A stretch of 14,301 nt of DNA from S010-17 sp036478895. GTDB taxonomy: Bacteria > Bacteroidota > Bacteroidia > Flavobacteriales > Flavobacteriaceae. Below are positions 7,446 to 14,301 of the stretch, in pieces; within the stretch, counting starts at the first letter, position 1; each line of letters begins with the position of its first letter. The stretch is taken from the NCBI GenBank assembly GCA_036478895.1, contig JAZGEV010000069.1, positions 1 through 14,301 of the forward strand, given 5' to 3'. The position numbers and the translations under genes are program-made. The notes under the pieces are model-generated. The model made no database searches. It was not told the DNA's origin and was given only the letters and a program-made list of their open reading frames with translations.

Positions 7446-7970
7446 ATGAGTTTATCTGGATTAAAAGTTAAGAGTATTGCTCGTAAAATAGAGCGTCTTT
7501 TAAAGAAAAAAAAACAAGAAAGTTCTTTGCAAATCTCACAAAGTATCAAAACTGTTGGAATTTTAGTAAATGAAAATTCAAATTTTAATTTTGAAAAATT
7601 AAAAAAATTACAGCGTAATATTGCTTCGGGAAGTGATAATTTTTCAATTTTAACATGTAAAACTACTATAGATAGCGCAAATGAATTTAGAGGTGTTGTG
7701 CTTACAGAGAAAGATTTTTCTTGGAACGGTTCTTTAAAATCAAACGACGTAAACAATTTTTTAAATATAGAGTTTGATATGTTAATAGATTATACTAAAT
7801 CCGAAACGGTATATAAAAAATATTTGGTTGCTAAATCAAAAGCAAAATTTAAAGTAGGTTATGCCAATGTAGATGAGCGTTTGTATGATTTAATGTTAGC
7901 TGTAGAAGATGATGTAGTTATGTTCAACACGGAACTTTTAAGGTATTTAAAAATATTAAAAAAGTTGTAA
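7446..7970 (+). CDS. DUF6913-like protein of unknown function
   Basis: 174-aa soluble protein starting at ATG (MSLSGLKVKSIARKIERLLKKKK). It resembles the Flavobacteriaceae family DUF6913, whose function is not known to me. The first 28 residues form a strongly basic amphipathic helix; the rest is an alpha/beta domain starting with TVGILVNENSNFNFEKL and including the conserved-looking stretches LIDYTKSE and VGYANVDERLYDLML near the C-terminus. There is no signal peptide or membrane segment. It precedes bamD on the same strand by 121 bases. In relatives I recall that this gene often stands next to dapA in the bamD neighbourhood; dapA is not present in this gap. Confidence 0.8.
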   Translation: MSLSGLKVKSIARKIERLLKKKKQESSLQISQSIKTVGILVNENSNFNFEKLKKLQRNIASGSDNFSILTCKTTIDSANEFRGVVLTEKDFSWNGSLKSNDVNNFLNIEFDMLIDYTKSETVYKKYLVAKSKAKFKVGYANVDERLYDLMLAVEDDVVMFNTELLRYLKILKKL

Positions 7971-8038
7971 ATACTATATTGAAAATTGATTTAACAAAGT
8001 TTTAGCACAAAAAAGAAGTTTTTCAATAGGTTGCTTGC

Positions 8039-8048
8039 TTACTTTTGC
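8039..8048 (+). promoter_or_regulatory. Upstream -7 promoter box for bamD (P1)
   Basis: TTACTTTTGC contains TACTTTTG (8040-8047), a perfect TAnnTTTG match. It would give a transcript starting near 8053 with a leader of about 39 bases. The identical 10-mer recurs exactly 40 bases downstream. The -33 region lacks a well-placed TTG. Confidence 0.45.
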
Positions 8049-8078
8049 TTTTTAGTTTTAATAATCCATTAATTAATA

Positions 8079-8088
8079 TTACTTTTGC
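8079..8088 (+). promoter_or_regulatory. Proximal -7 promoter box for bamD (P2), predicting a leaderless mRNA
   Basis: A second copy of TTACTTTTGC, with TACTTTTG at 8080-8087. Only four bases separate it from the ATG at 8092, so the expected transcription start coincides with the start codon. If it is used, the mRNA would be leaderless or nearly so. Confidence 0.45.
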
Positions 8089-8091
8089 CGA

Positions 8092-8904
8092 ATGAAAAAA
8101 ATAGTCTTTTATTTTTTATTGATAGCTTCCTTTAATTCTTGTAGCGAATACTACAAGGTACTTAATAAAGGAGATATTAAATCACAATATAAATTAGCAG
8201 AAGAGCTATATGAAGAAGGGAAGTATTCAAAAGCGATGGTTCTTTTTGAAAAAATAGCACCTTCATTTGCACGAAAACCTCAATTACAACGTATTAGGTA
8301 CATGAGTGCAAAATCGGATTATGCACTTAAAAATTACAGCTTAGCATCTTATAGATTTAATCGTTTTGTAAATAATTACCCAAACAGTTCAAAAATAGAA
8401 GAAGTTTATTATTTATTAGCTCAAAGTCAATTTAAAACATCTCCTAGCTCTAGTTTGGATCAAAAAGATACGCATAAAGCTTTAGATGTTTTGCAAGAAT
8501 TTTTGGATAAATATCCCAATTCAAAATATACCGATGAGATTAATAAACAATTTAAAGAACTAACAACAAAGTTGGAGGAGAAAGCATATGACATCGCTTA
8601 TCTTTATTATAAAACTGAAAAATACAAATCGGCTATAATTGCTTTTGATAATTTTATATCAGAATATCTTGGCGCAAAACATAAAGAAGATGCCTTGTTT
8701 TATAAATTTAAATCAACTTATCAATTAGCAATTAAGAGTGTTAATTATAAAAAAGAACAGCGTCTAAAAGATGCTATAAGTGCACATAAAAGATTTAATA
8801 AGTATTATCCTAAATCTAGCTTTAAAAAAGAAGCTGATAATTTAGTTGAAAAAATCACAAAAAATTTAGAAATTTTTCAGGAAAATACCACCACAAAAAA
8901 ATAA
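8092..8904 (+). CDS. bamD: Outer membrane assembly lipoprotein BamD
   Basis: 270-aa BamD-type lipoprotein of the BAM complex, which inserts beta-barrel proteins into the outer membrane; BamD contacts BamA and the substrate. A short signal peptide (MKKIVFYFLLIASFNS) ends at a lipobox with Cys17, the expected lipidation site; the residues before it (FNS) are a relaxed lipobox, as is common in Bacteroidota. The rest is helical, with TPR-type repeats: QYKLAEELYEEGKYSKAMVLFEKI (about 32-55), then a second around 68-96 ending in the typical FVNNYPNSSKIEEVYYLLAQ, then DVLQEFLDKYPNSKYTDE, YLYYKTEKYKSAIIAFDNFISEY and a last one ending YYPKSSFKKEADNLV. It is followed by rpoZ after 14 bases, suggesting an operon with rpoZ and coaBC. 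Confidence 0.92.
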   Translation: MKKIVFYFLLIASFNSCSEYYKVLNKGDIKSQYKLAEELYEEGKYSKAMVLFEKIAPSFARKPQLQRIRYMSAKSDYALKNYSLASYRFNRFVNNYPNSSKIEEVYYLLAQSQFKTSPSSSLDQKDTHKALDVLQEFLDKYPNSKYTDEINKQFKELTTKLEEKAYDIAYLYYKTEKYKSAIIAFDNFISEYLGAKHKEDALFYKFKSTYQLAIKSVNYKKEQRLKDAISAHKRFNKYYPKSSFKKEADNLVEKITKNLEIFQENTTTKK

Positions 8905-8918
8905 TAAAAATAACAATT

Positions 8919-9254
8919 ATGAAAGATTATAAAAACACAGACGCTGCAACTTCAACAATTACTTATGATAAAAATAAGATTGAAGCGCCAACGGAAAACA
9001 TTTATGAGGCAATTTCTATTATAGCAAAAAGAGCAACACAAATTAATGGAGATTTGCGTACCGAACTAATGGAAAAATTAGATGAATTCGCTACACATAA
9101 TGATAGTTTGGAAGAAGTTTTTGAAAATAAAGAACAAATTGAGGTTTCTAAATTTTATGAGCGTTTACCAAAACCTACTGCATTAGCAGTGGAAGAATGG
9201 TTGACTAATCAAATCTACCATAGAAATCCAGAAAACGATCAAAAAGAAGACTAA
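8919..9254 (+). CDS. rpoZ: DNA-directed RNA polymerase omega subunit (Bacteroidota type)
   Basis: 111-aa small acidic protein resembling the Bacteroidota omega subunit (RpoZ/Rpb6-like), which supports assembly and stability of RNA polymerase by binding the beta-prime C-terminal region. The N-terminal part carries NIYEAISIIAKRATQI (28-43), corresponding to the conserved helix of omega that ends in an A-x-R-A-x-Q/L pattern. The C-terminal half (KFYERLPKPTALAVEEWL) is a lineage-specific extension. It lies between bamD (14 bases upstream) and coaBC, whose ATG overlaps its stop codon by one base (TAATG), suggesting translational coupling. In other bacteria omega often neighbours coaBC, which supports the assignment. 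Confidence 0.88.
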   Translation: MKDYKNTDAATSTITYDKNKIEAPTENIYEAISIIAKRATQINGDLRTELMEKLDEFATHNDSLEEVFENKEQIEVSKFYERLPKPTALAVEEWLTNQIYHRNPENDQKED

Positions 9255-10468
9255 TGTCTGTATTAAGTGGTAAAAAAATACTACTTGGTATAAGCGGCGG
9301 AATTGCCGCTTATAAAACAGCTTTTTTGGTAAGAGGCTTTATAAAAGCTGGTGCCAAAGTTAAAGTTGTTTTAACACCTTCAGCAAAAGATTTTGTTACA
9401 CCATTAACATTGTCCACACTTTCAAAAAACCCAGTTGAATCTGCTTTTTTTGATAAAGAAAATGACAATGAATTGTGGAATAACCACGTAGATTTAGCAC
9501 TTTGGGCTGATCTTATGATTATTGCACCTGCAACAGCAAACACATTATCCAAAATGGCAAATGGCACAAGTGATAACTTATTATTAGCTTGTTATTTGTC
9601 AGCAAAATGCCCAATTTATTTTGCGCCAGCAATGGATTTGGATATGTACAAGCATCCATCAACACTTACAAACTTTAAAACATTGCAAAGTTTTGGCAAT
9701 ACAATGATACCAGCAGTAAGTGGTGAATTAGCGAGTGGTTTGGTAGGCGAAGGACGCATGGCGGAACCAGAGGATATTATCGCTTTTATTGAGCATAATA
9801 TTTTAGCACAATTACCATTAAAAAATAAAACAGTATTATTAACAGCTGGGCCAACCTATGAAGCTATAGATCCTGTTAGGTTTATTGGGAACAGGTCGTC
9901 AGGTAAAATGGGATATGCCATTGCAAATACCGCAGCAAGTTTGGGTGCAAATGTAATTTTAATATCTGGACCGTCTTTTGAAAAAGTGAGCTACAATACT
10001 ATTAAAATTGTAAAGGTAGAAAGTGCTGATGATATGTATAACGAAGTACACAAACATTTCGCCAGTGCTGATATTGTAATTGCCACAGCAGCAGTAGCAG
10101 ATTACAAACCATCAACTATAGCATTACAAAAGATTAAAAAGAAAGAAGCTAGTTTACATATTGATTTAGAACCAACCAAAGACATTTTGGCTTCGCTTGG
10201 TGATATTAAAAAATCTCAATTTTTAGTTGGCTTTGCATTAGAAACTAATAACGAATTAGAAAACGCAAAAGGCAAACTGGCACGTAAAAACTTAGATATG
10301 ATTGTGTTAAACTCGTTGAAAGATAAAGGCGCTGGATTTGCAACATCTACCAATAAAATCACAATCATTGATAAAGAAACGACAGTTGATTTTGAACTAA
10401 AATCGAAAAAAGAAGTTGCTAAAGATATTTTTAAACATATCATTAAGCTATTAAAGGTGTATCTTTAA
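9254..10468 (+). CDS. coaBC: Bifunctional CoaBC: phosphopantothenoylcysteine synthetase/decarboxylase
   Basis: 404-aa two-domain enzyme of coenzyme A synthesis: CoaB (C-terminal) joins 4'-phosphopantothenate to cysteine using CTP, and the flavoprotein CoaC (N-terminal) decarboxylates the product to 4'-phosphopantetheine. CoaC, about 1-185, shows LGISGGIAAYK (11-21), the active-site His78 in NHVDLALWAD, and the flavin-binding APATANT (91-97). The motif PXMNXXMW reads PAMDLDMY with Asp128 in place of the catalytic Asn, and the substrate-flap motif reads ASGLVGEGRM with Ser161 where E. coli has Cys158. CoaB, about 190-404, shows TAGPTYEAIDPVRFIGNRSSGKMG (197-220), ATAAVADYKP and KIKK (293-296). 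Length is typical. Its ATG overlaps the rpoZ stop. Confidence 0.95.
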   Translation: MSVLSGKKILLGISGGIAAYKTAFLVRGFIKAGAKVKVVLTPSAKDFVTPLTLSTLSKNPVESAFFDKENDNELWNNHVDLALWADLMIIAPATANTLSKMANGTSDNLLLACYLSAKCPIYFAPAMDLDMYKHPSTLTNFKTLQSFGNTMIPAVSGELASGLVGEGRMAEPEDIIAFIEHNILAQLPLKNKTVLLTAGPTYEAIDPVRFIGNRSSGKMGYAIANTAASLGANVILISGPSFEKVSYNTIKIVKVESADDMYNEVHKHFASADIVIATAAVADYKPSTIALQKIKKKEASLHIDLEPTKDILASLGDIKKSQFLVGFALETNNELENAKGKLARKNLDMIVLNSLKDKGAGFATSTNKITIIDKETTVDFELKSKKEVAKDIFKHIIKLLKVYL

Positions 10469-10542
10469 GGCTATTAAGGTTTTAAAACCTACAATTATCA
10501 AAAAATATAATTAAAATTAATTTCTAGCGTTTAAATTATGAT

Positions 10543-10550
10543 TACTTTTG
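10543..10550 (+). promoter_or_regulatory. Candidate -7 promoter box for porD-recN
   Basis: TACTTTTG, the same 8-mer as the two boxes before bamD, lies in the 105-base gap after coaBC. Transcription would start near 10556, giving an 18-base leader before the ATG at 10574. The box lies inside the 5' end of the longest open frame, which argues against the ATG at 10538 as the start. No good -33 TTG is visible. Confidence 0.5.
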
Positions 10551-10573
10551 AAAAAAAAGATAAAATAAAACAC

Positions 10574-11464
10574 ATGAAAAAATGGATGCTGCTTTTAATA
10601 TTTATAATAGGATTGGTTTCTATTAATGGGCAAGAGCTTAATTGTAAGGTAAATGTGATTTCTTCTCAAGTTTCGGGATCAAATAAACAAGTGTTTACAA
10701 CTTTGGAAAAAGCTGTAAATGAGTTTATGAATAATACTAAATGGACAGATAAAAATTATAAAAATCAAGAAAAAGTTCAATGTGTTATGACATTGAATAT
10801 TTCTGAGAGAATAAGTAATGATACCTATAAAGGTAGTTTACAAGTTCAAGTTGTACGTCCAGTATTTAACTCAACTTATTTAACCCCAATATTAAATTAT
10901 AGTGATAATGATATTTTATTTAACTACGAAGAATTTCAACCTTTAGAGTTTAATAAAACAAGTTTTGATTCCAATTTAACGTCATTACTTTCATTTTACG
11001 CCTATGTGATGTTAGGTATTGATGCCGATAGTTTTTCGCGAAATGGTGGAGATGAGCATTTGAAAGAAGCTGAAAAAATAATGTTATTAGCACAGCAAGG
11101 TGGTGCAAAAGGATGGAATAGTATTGACGGTGATACAACACGTTTTAAATTAATTGATGGCTTATTGGATCCTAATTATAAAAGTTTTAGATTAATGATG
11201 TATAAATATCATTTATCTGGTTTGGACACAATGGTTTCAAATAAAACCAATGCTAAAAAAAACATATCAAATGCCATTATATTATTAAAACAAATATATT
11301 CCAAAAGACCAAACGCTTACCTTTTACGTGTTTTTTTAGATACCAAAACAGACGAAATAGTTTCTATATTTAGCGATGGTCCTAAAATTAATTCACAAAG
11401 ATTAAGAGAAACATTGATGAAAATATTTCCAACAAAAAACAGCGAATGGTCAAAAATTGATTAG
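10574..11464 (+). CDS. porD: PorD/DUF4835 family protein, exported
   Basis: 296 aa from the ATG at 10574; the frame extends to ATG 10538, but this would add 12 charged residues before the signal peptide and would include the promoter box. The start MKKWMLLLIFIIGLVSINGQ is a clear type I signal peptide with cleavage likely after ING (about residue 19), so the protein is periplasmic or outer-membrane-associated. The mature part begins ELNCKVNVISSQVSGSNKQVFTTLEKAVNEFMNNTKWT, characteristic of DUF4835, a Bacteroidota family named PorD in annotation and linked to the type IX secretion/gliding system. Other family-like stretches are PVFNSTYLTPILNY and LLSFYAYVMLGIDADSFSRNGGDEHL. It sits between coaBC and recN (23 bases before recN), as I recall for Flavobacteriia generally. 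The family call is firm; the type IX role rests on the family name. Confidence 0.85.
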   Translation: MKKWMLLLIFIIGLVSINGQELNCKVNVISSQVSGSNKQVFTTLEKAVNEFMNNTKWTDKNYKNQEKVQCVMTLNISERISNDTYKGSLQVQVVRPVFNSTYLTPILNYSDNDILFNYEEFQPLEFNKTSFDSNLTSLLSFYAYVMLGIDADSFSRNGGDEHLKEAEKIMLLAQQGGAKGWNSIDGDTTRFKLIDGLLDPNYKSFRLMMYKYHLSGLDTMVSNKTNAKKNISNAIILLKQIYSKRPNAYLLRVFLDTKTDEIVSIFSDGPKINSQRLRETLMKIFPTKNSEWSKID

Positions 11465-11487
11465 CGTTTTATTGAAAAAAAATTAAA

Positions 11488-13143
11488 ATGCTCCAATCAT
11501 TATCCATTAAAAACTTTGCTTTAATTGATCATCTGCAAGTAGATTTTTCAGATGGATTATCTACTATTACTGGAGAAACTGGTGCTGGAAAATCAATTTT
11601 ACTTGGTGGCTTGGCCTTGGTTTTAGGTAAAAGAGCTGAACTTTCGTCACTTAAAGATAAAGAAAAAAAATGCATTGTTGAAGCTGAATTTAATATTAAA
11701 AATTACAATTTAAAGTCATTTTTTCAAAATAATGATATCGACTATGAAGCCTTAACAATTATCCGAAGAGAAATTTTACCAAGCGGTAAATCAAGGGCTT
11801 TTATTAATGATACACCCATAAATTTAACTGTTTTAAATGAATTGAGTGCCCAATTAATTGATGTGCATTCACAACATCAAACATTACAATTAGCAAATAC
11901 TAATTTTCAATTCCAATTAATAGATGCTTTAGCAGGAAATAAAAAGTATTTAGATTCGTACCAAAGAGGTTTAAAGATCTATAAAACTTTGCAACGCGAG
12001 TTTAATGAAATTCAAAAGTCTCAAAACGAAGCCAAAAAACAATACGACTATCATTTGTTTTTATTTCAAGAACTCGAAAAAGCAGATTTCCAAGAAAATG
12101 AGCAAAAAGAATTGGAGCAAAAATTAGATCAATTGAATAATGCAGAGCAAATTACACAAAGTTTATTGGAAAGTGTAGCAATTATTCAAGCTGAGGAAAA
12201 TGGTATTTTGGATGCAATGGACTTATTAAAATCAAATTTGTCAAAAATCACTTCTTTTTCCAAGGAGTTTAAGTCACTTTACAGTCGTATTAATAGCGTA
12301 AAAATTGAAATGGATGATATTTCAAATGAACTTGAAAGCGAGAGTGAAAAAGTAGTTTCTAATCCATTTGAAATAGAAAAATATAACGATAGGTTACAGT
12401 TACTATATGATCTGTATAAAAAACACTCCGTAGAAGACATTGTTAGTTTAAATAAAGTTTTTCAAGAATTAGACCTAAAAGTACAAGAGGTAGATGATGC
12501 TTCAAAAAACACGAAACATAAAAGGGAAACCATTTTAAAAGTAGAAAATCAACTGAATAAGCTAGCTGATAATATTCATAAAAATAGAATAAAAGCAATA
12601 CCAGGTTTTGTACAAAAACTTGAAAGAACATTAGCAAATTTAGAAATGCCATCTGTAAAATTTCAAATTAATTTAAATTTGAAAACTGAATTTTTAAATA
12701 ATGGAAAAGACACCTTAGACTTTTTAATTTCAACTAATAAAGGCGGTAATTTTACTACAATTAAAAAAGGACCATCAGGTGGAGAAATGTCACGAATTAT
12801 ATTGGCTGTAAAATCAATTTTTTCAAAATATAAAAAGTTGCCAACCATTATTTTTGATGAGATTGACACAGGTGTTTCTGGTGAAGTTTCTAATAAAATT
12901 GCGAATGTAATGCTAAAAATGAGTGAAAATATGCAAGTAATTTCTATTACGCATCTACCTCAAATAGCAGCAAAAGGAAAGCAACATTATAAGGTTTTTA
13001 AAAAAGAGAATAATCAACATATTGAAACAAATATAAAACAATTATCACAAGACGAGCGTTTAAATGAAATCGCCGAAATGCTTGGAGGAAAAGAAATATC
13101 TAATTCGGCTTTAGCACACGCAAAACAATTATTAAAAAAATAA
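11488..13143 (+). CDS. recN: DNA repair protein RecN
   Basis: 551-aa SMC-like ATPase acting in double-strand-break repair, typical in length. The N-terminus MLQSLSIKNFALIDHLQVDF is diagnostic, followed by Walker A GETGAGKS (29-36) and LIDVHSQHQTL, the Q-rich segment near 125-135. A long coiled-coil middle (about 155-370) joins to the second ATPase half: signature GPSGGEMSRI (from 428), Walker B IIFDEIDTGVSGEV with D457-E458, and the H-loop ITHLPQIA with His489. The order and spacing are intact, so it should be functional. It starts 23 bases after porD with no promoter box between, so it probably shares the porD transcript. I see no LexA-type site, consistent with constitutive expression, but this is weak evidence. 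Confidence 0.96.
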   Translation: MLQSLSIKNFALIDHLQVDFSDGLSTITGETGAGKSILLGGLALVLGKRAELSSLKDKEKKCIVEAEFNIKNYNLKSFFQNNDIDYEALTIIRREILPSGKSRAFINDTPINLTVLNELSAQLIDVHSQHQTLQLANTNFQFQLIDALAGNKKYLDSYQRGLKIYKTLQREFNEIQKSQNEAKKQYDYHLFLFQELEKADFQENEQKELEQKLDQLNNAEQITQSLLESVAIIQAEENGILDAMDLLKSNLSKITSFSKEFKSLYSRINSVKIEMDDISNELESESEKVVSNPFEIEKYNDRLQLLYDLYKKHSVEDIVSLNKVFQELDLKVQEVDDASKNTKHKRETILKVENQLNKLADNIHKNRIKAIPGFVQKLERTLANLEMPSVKFQINLNLKTEFLNNGKDTLDFLISTNKGGNFTTIKKGPSGGEMSRIILAVKSIFSKYKKLPTIIFDEIDTGVSGEVSNKIANVMLKMSENMQVISITHLPQIAAKGKQHYKVFKKENNQHIETNIKQLSQDERLNEIAEMLGGKEISNSALAHAKQLLKK

Positions 13144-13145
13144 AA

Positions 13146-13163
13146 TGATTACATTTGTAATCA
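13146..13163 (+). promoter_or_regulatory. Promoter box of fabI inside a perfect palindrome (possible operator)
   Basis: TGATTACA-TT-TGTAATCA is an inverted repeat with perfect 8-base arms and a 2-base centre. The -7 consensus TAnnTTTG is met by TACATTTG at 13150-13157, wholly inside the palindrome. Transcription would start near 13163, about 36 bases before the chosen ATG. A dimeric repressor bound here would block RNA polymerase. The palindrome and box are seen directly; an operator function is inferred. Confidence 0.5.
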
Positions 13164-13198
13164 GTAAATTAAAAAATAACCAAACCAAAATCAACATT

Positions 13199-14014
13199 AT
13201 GTATAATTTATTAAAAGGTAAAAGAGGAATAATATTTGGCGCATTAGATGAAAATTCAATAGCATGGAAAGTTGCCGAAAGAGCACATGAAGAAGGCGCA
13301 ACATTTGTGCTAACGAACGCGCCAATTGCTTTACGAATGGGAACAATAAATGAATTGGCTAAGAAAACAGGCTCAGAAGTTATACCTGCCGATGCAACAT
13401 CAATGGAAGATTTAGAGAATTTGGTTGAAAAAGCAGTAGAAATTTTAGGAGGAAAGCTAGATTTTGTTTTACATTCTATTGGGATGTCTGTTAACGTAAG
13501 AAAAAAGAATCATTATACTGAGCAAAATTACAGTTACACACATAAAGGTTGGGACATATCAGCAGTATCTTTCCATAAAGTAATGAACGTTTTATATCAT
13601 AAAAAAGCCATGAATGAATGGGGAAGTGTAGTCGCCTTAACTTATATGGCAGCACAACGTGTTTTCCCAGATTACAATGATATGGCTGACAATAAAGCAT
13701 ACTTAGAATCAATTGCGCGTAGTTTTGGATATTTCTTTGGTACTGAACAAAAAGTACGTGTAAATACCATTTCGCAATCTCCAACACCAACAACTGCTGG
13801 AAGTGGTGTAAAAGGTTTTGATGGATTTTTAAACTATGCAGAAAAAATGTCACCACTAGGTAATGCAACAGCTTTAGAATGTGCAGATTATACCATATCG
13901 TTATTTTCAGATTTAACCAAAAAAGTAACCTTGCAAAATTTATTTCATGATGGTGGTTTTTCTAATATGGGTGTTAGTCAATCTATAATTGAAAATTTTT
14001 CAAATGAAAAATAA
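13199..14014 (+). CDS. fabI: Enoyl-[acyl-carrier-protein] reductase FabI
   Basis: 271-aa NAD(P)H-dependent enoyl-ACP reductase, the last step of each fatty-acid elongation round. The frame extends to ATG 13145, but those 18 codons cover the palindromic promoter and do not fit the family; ATG 13199 (MYNLLKGKRGIIFGALDENSIAW) begins where FabI usually begins. The Rossmann-type cofactor loop is GALDENSIAWKVA (14-26, matching the family GxxxxxSIA). Active-site Tyr149 (LTYMAAQR), Tyr159 and Lys166 (YNDMADNK, the Y-x6-K pattern) are all present. VNTISQSPTPTTAGSGVKGF is the flexible substrate loop in the Bacteroidota form. It follows recN after 55 bases but probably has its own promoter, and a terminator follows. 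Confidence 0.95.
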   Translation: MYNLLKGKRGIIFGALDENSIAWKVAERAHEEGATFVLTNAPIALRMGTINELAKKTGSEVIPADATSMEDLENLVEKAVEILGGKLDFVLHSIGMSVNVRKKNHYTEQNYSYTHKGWDISAVSFHKVMNVLYHKKAMNEWGSVVALTYMAAQRVFPDYNDMADNKAYLESIARSFGYFFGTEQKVRVNTISQSPTPTTAGSGVKGFDGFLNYAEKMSPLGNATALECADYTISLFSDLTKKVTLQNLFHDGGFSNMGVSQSIIENFSNEK

Positions 14015-14034
14015 TTAGATATTATTAAATTTTT

Positions 14035-14065
14035 AAAAACATCCGATTTTTTTCGGATGTTTTTT
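14035..14065 (+). terminator. Rho-independent terminator after fabI
   Basis: AAAAACATCCGA and TCGGATGTTTTT are perfect 12-base arms around a six-T loop; the G+C-rich core ACATCCGA is followed by a run of six T (14060-14065). It starts 21 bases after the fabI stop. The A-run on the 5' side means it could also work for a gene arriving from the right on the minus strand. Confidence 0.88.
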
Positions 14066-14301
14066 AGTTTAAATAGAATCTGATTTCGCGACAGAAAAGA
14101 ACCTCTATTTTTAATTTTTTTGTATTCTGAAAATGATTCCAACTTGTGTTAATCAACTGTATTTCAGTCGTTAATGTTAGATGATTTTTTTCTAACCTAT
14201 TTTAAAAATAATGTTTCCTCCAATTATTTTTATTAAAATTTTTAGGATTAGAGAATTATAATTTTTATTATTAAAAAATTAGTAATATATTTAGCCTCTT
14301 A
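14066..14301 (+). other. AT-rich non-coding end of the window
   Basis: 236 bases after the fabI terminator without a credible reading frame on either strand. Apart from a short 6-base-pair hairpin (GTTAGA/TCTAAC, 14176-14196) I see nothing in it. It may be the upstream or downstream flank of a gene beyond the window. Confidence 0.5.

Noticed and set aside
7978..8029. Inverted repeat ATTGAAAA / TTTTCAAT downstream of the DUF6913 gene
   Set aside because: Eight AT-rich pairs with a 36-base loop and no T tail; likely by chance.
10477..10490. Palindrome AGGTTTTAAAACCT after coaBC as a terminator
   Set aside because: Stem of only about five pairs, no T-run on either side. It may be a weak hairpin, but it does not meet the criteria of an intrinsic terminator.
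1..14301. Mobile element, defence system, CRISPR array or biosynthetic cluster
   Set aside because: No transposase, integrase, terminal repeats, regularly spaced repeats or cluster-type enzymes seen on either strand; the genes are ordinary core genes of Flavobacteriaceae.

Overview
This window looks like chromosomal housekeeping DNA from a member of the Flavobacteriaceae (phylum Bacteroidota). The evidence is very AT-rich DNA (roughly 30% G+C by eye), promoter boxes of the Bacteroidota type TAnnTTTG, almost no Shine-Dalgarno sequences, and lineage-typical proteins: a MutS2 without Smr domain, a multi-repeat DUF349 protein, DUF6913, PorD/DUF4835 and a Bacteroidota-type omega subunit. There is no sign of a mobile element, phage, CRISPR array, tRNA or rRNA.

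Left end (1-2774, plus strand). A 47-codon gene of unknown function lies behind a -24/-12 (sigma-54-like) promoter candidate and is followed by two hairpins, the second a strong intrinsic terminator. Next comes mutS2, whose own promoter appears to start inside that terminator and whose best start is a TTG codon.

Middle (2783-7285, minus strand). Read in the direction of transcription: a BASS-family sodium-dependent symporter, a PlsC-like acyltransferase 9 nt behind it, then a DUF349 coiled-coil protein with its own promoter candidate, then a GNAT acetyltransferase that converges on mutS2 with only 8 nt between the stop codons.

Right part (7446-14014, plus strand). DUF6913 protein, then bamD-rpoZ-coaBC (outer-membrane assembly, RNA polymerase omega, coenzyme A synthesis), porD-recN (type IX secretion-associated protein, DNA repair) and fabI (fatty-acid synthesis). 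TAnnTTTG boxes in front of bamD (two), porD and fabI divide this into at least three transcription units; a strong terminator follows fabI. The annotated starts of porD and fabI are moved downstream because the longer reading frames contain the promoter box.

I do not see a clearly new multi-gene system. The most interesting signals are small: the sigma-54-like unit with its 47-aa product, the perfect palindrome covering the fabI -10-equivalent box, the paired promoter boxes before bamD (one predicting a leaderless mRNA), and replaced catalytic-motif residues in the CoaC half of CoaBC.
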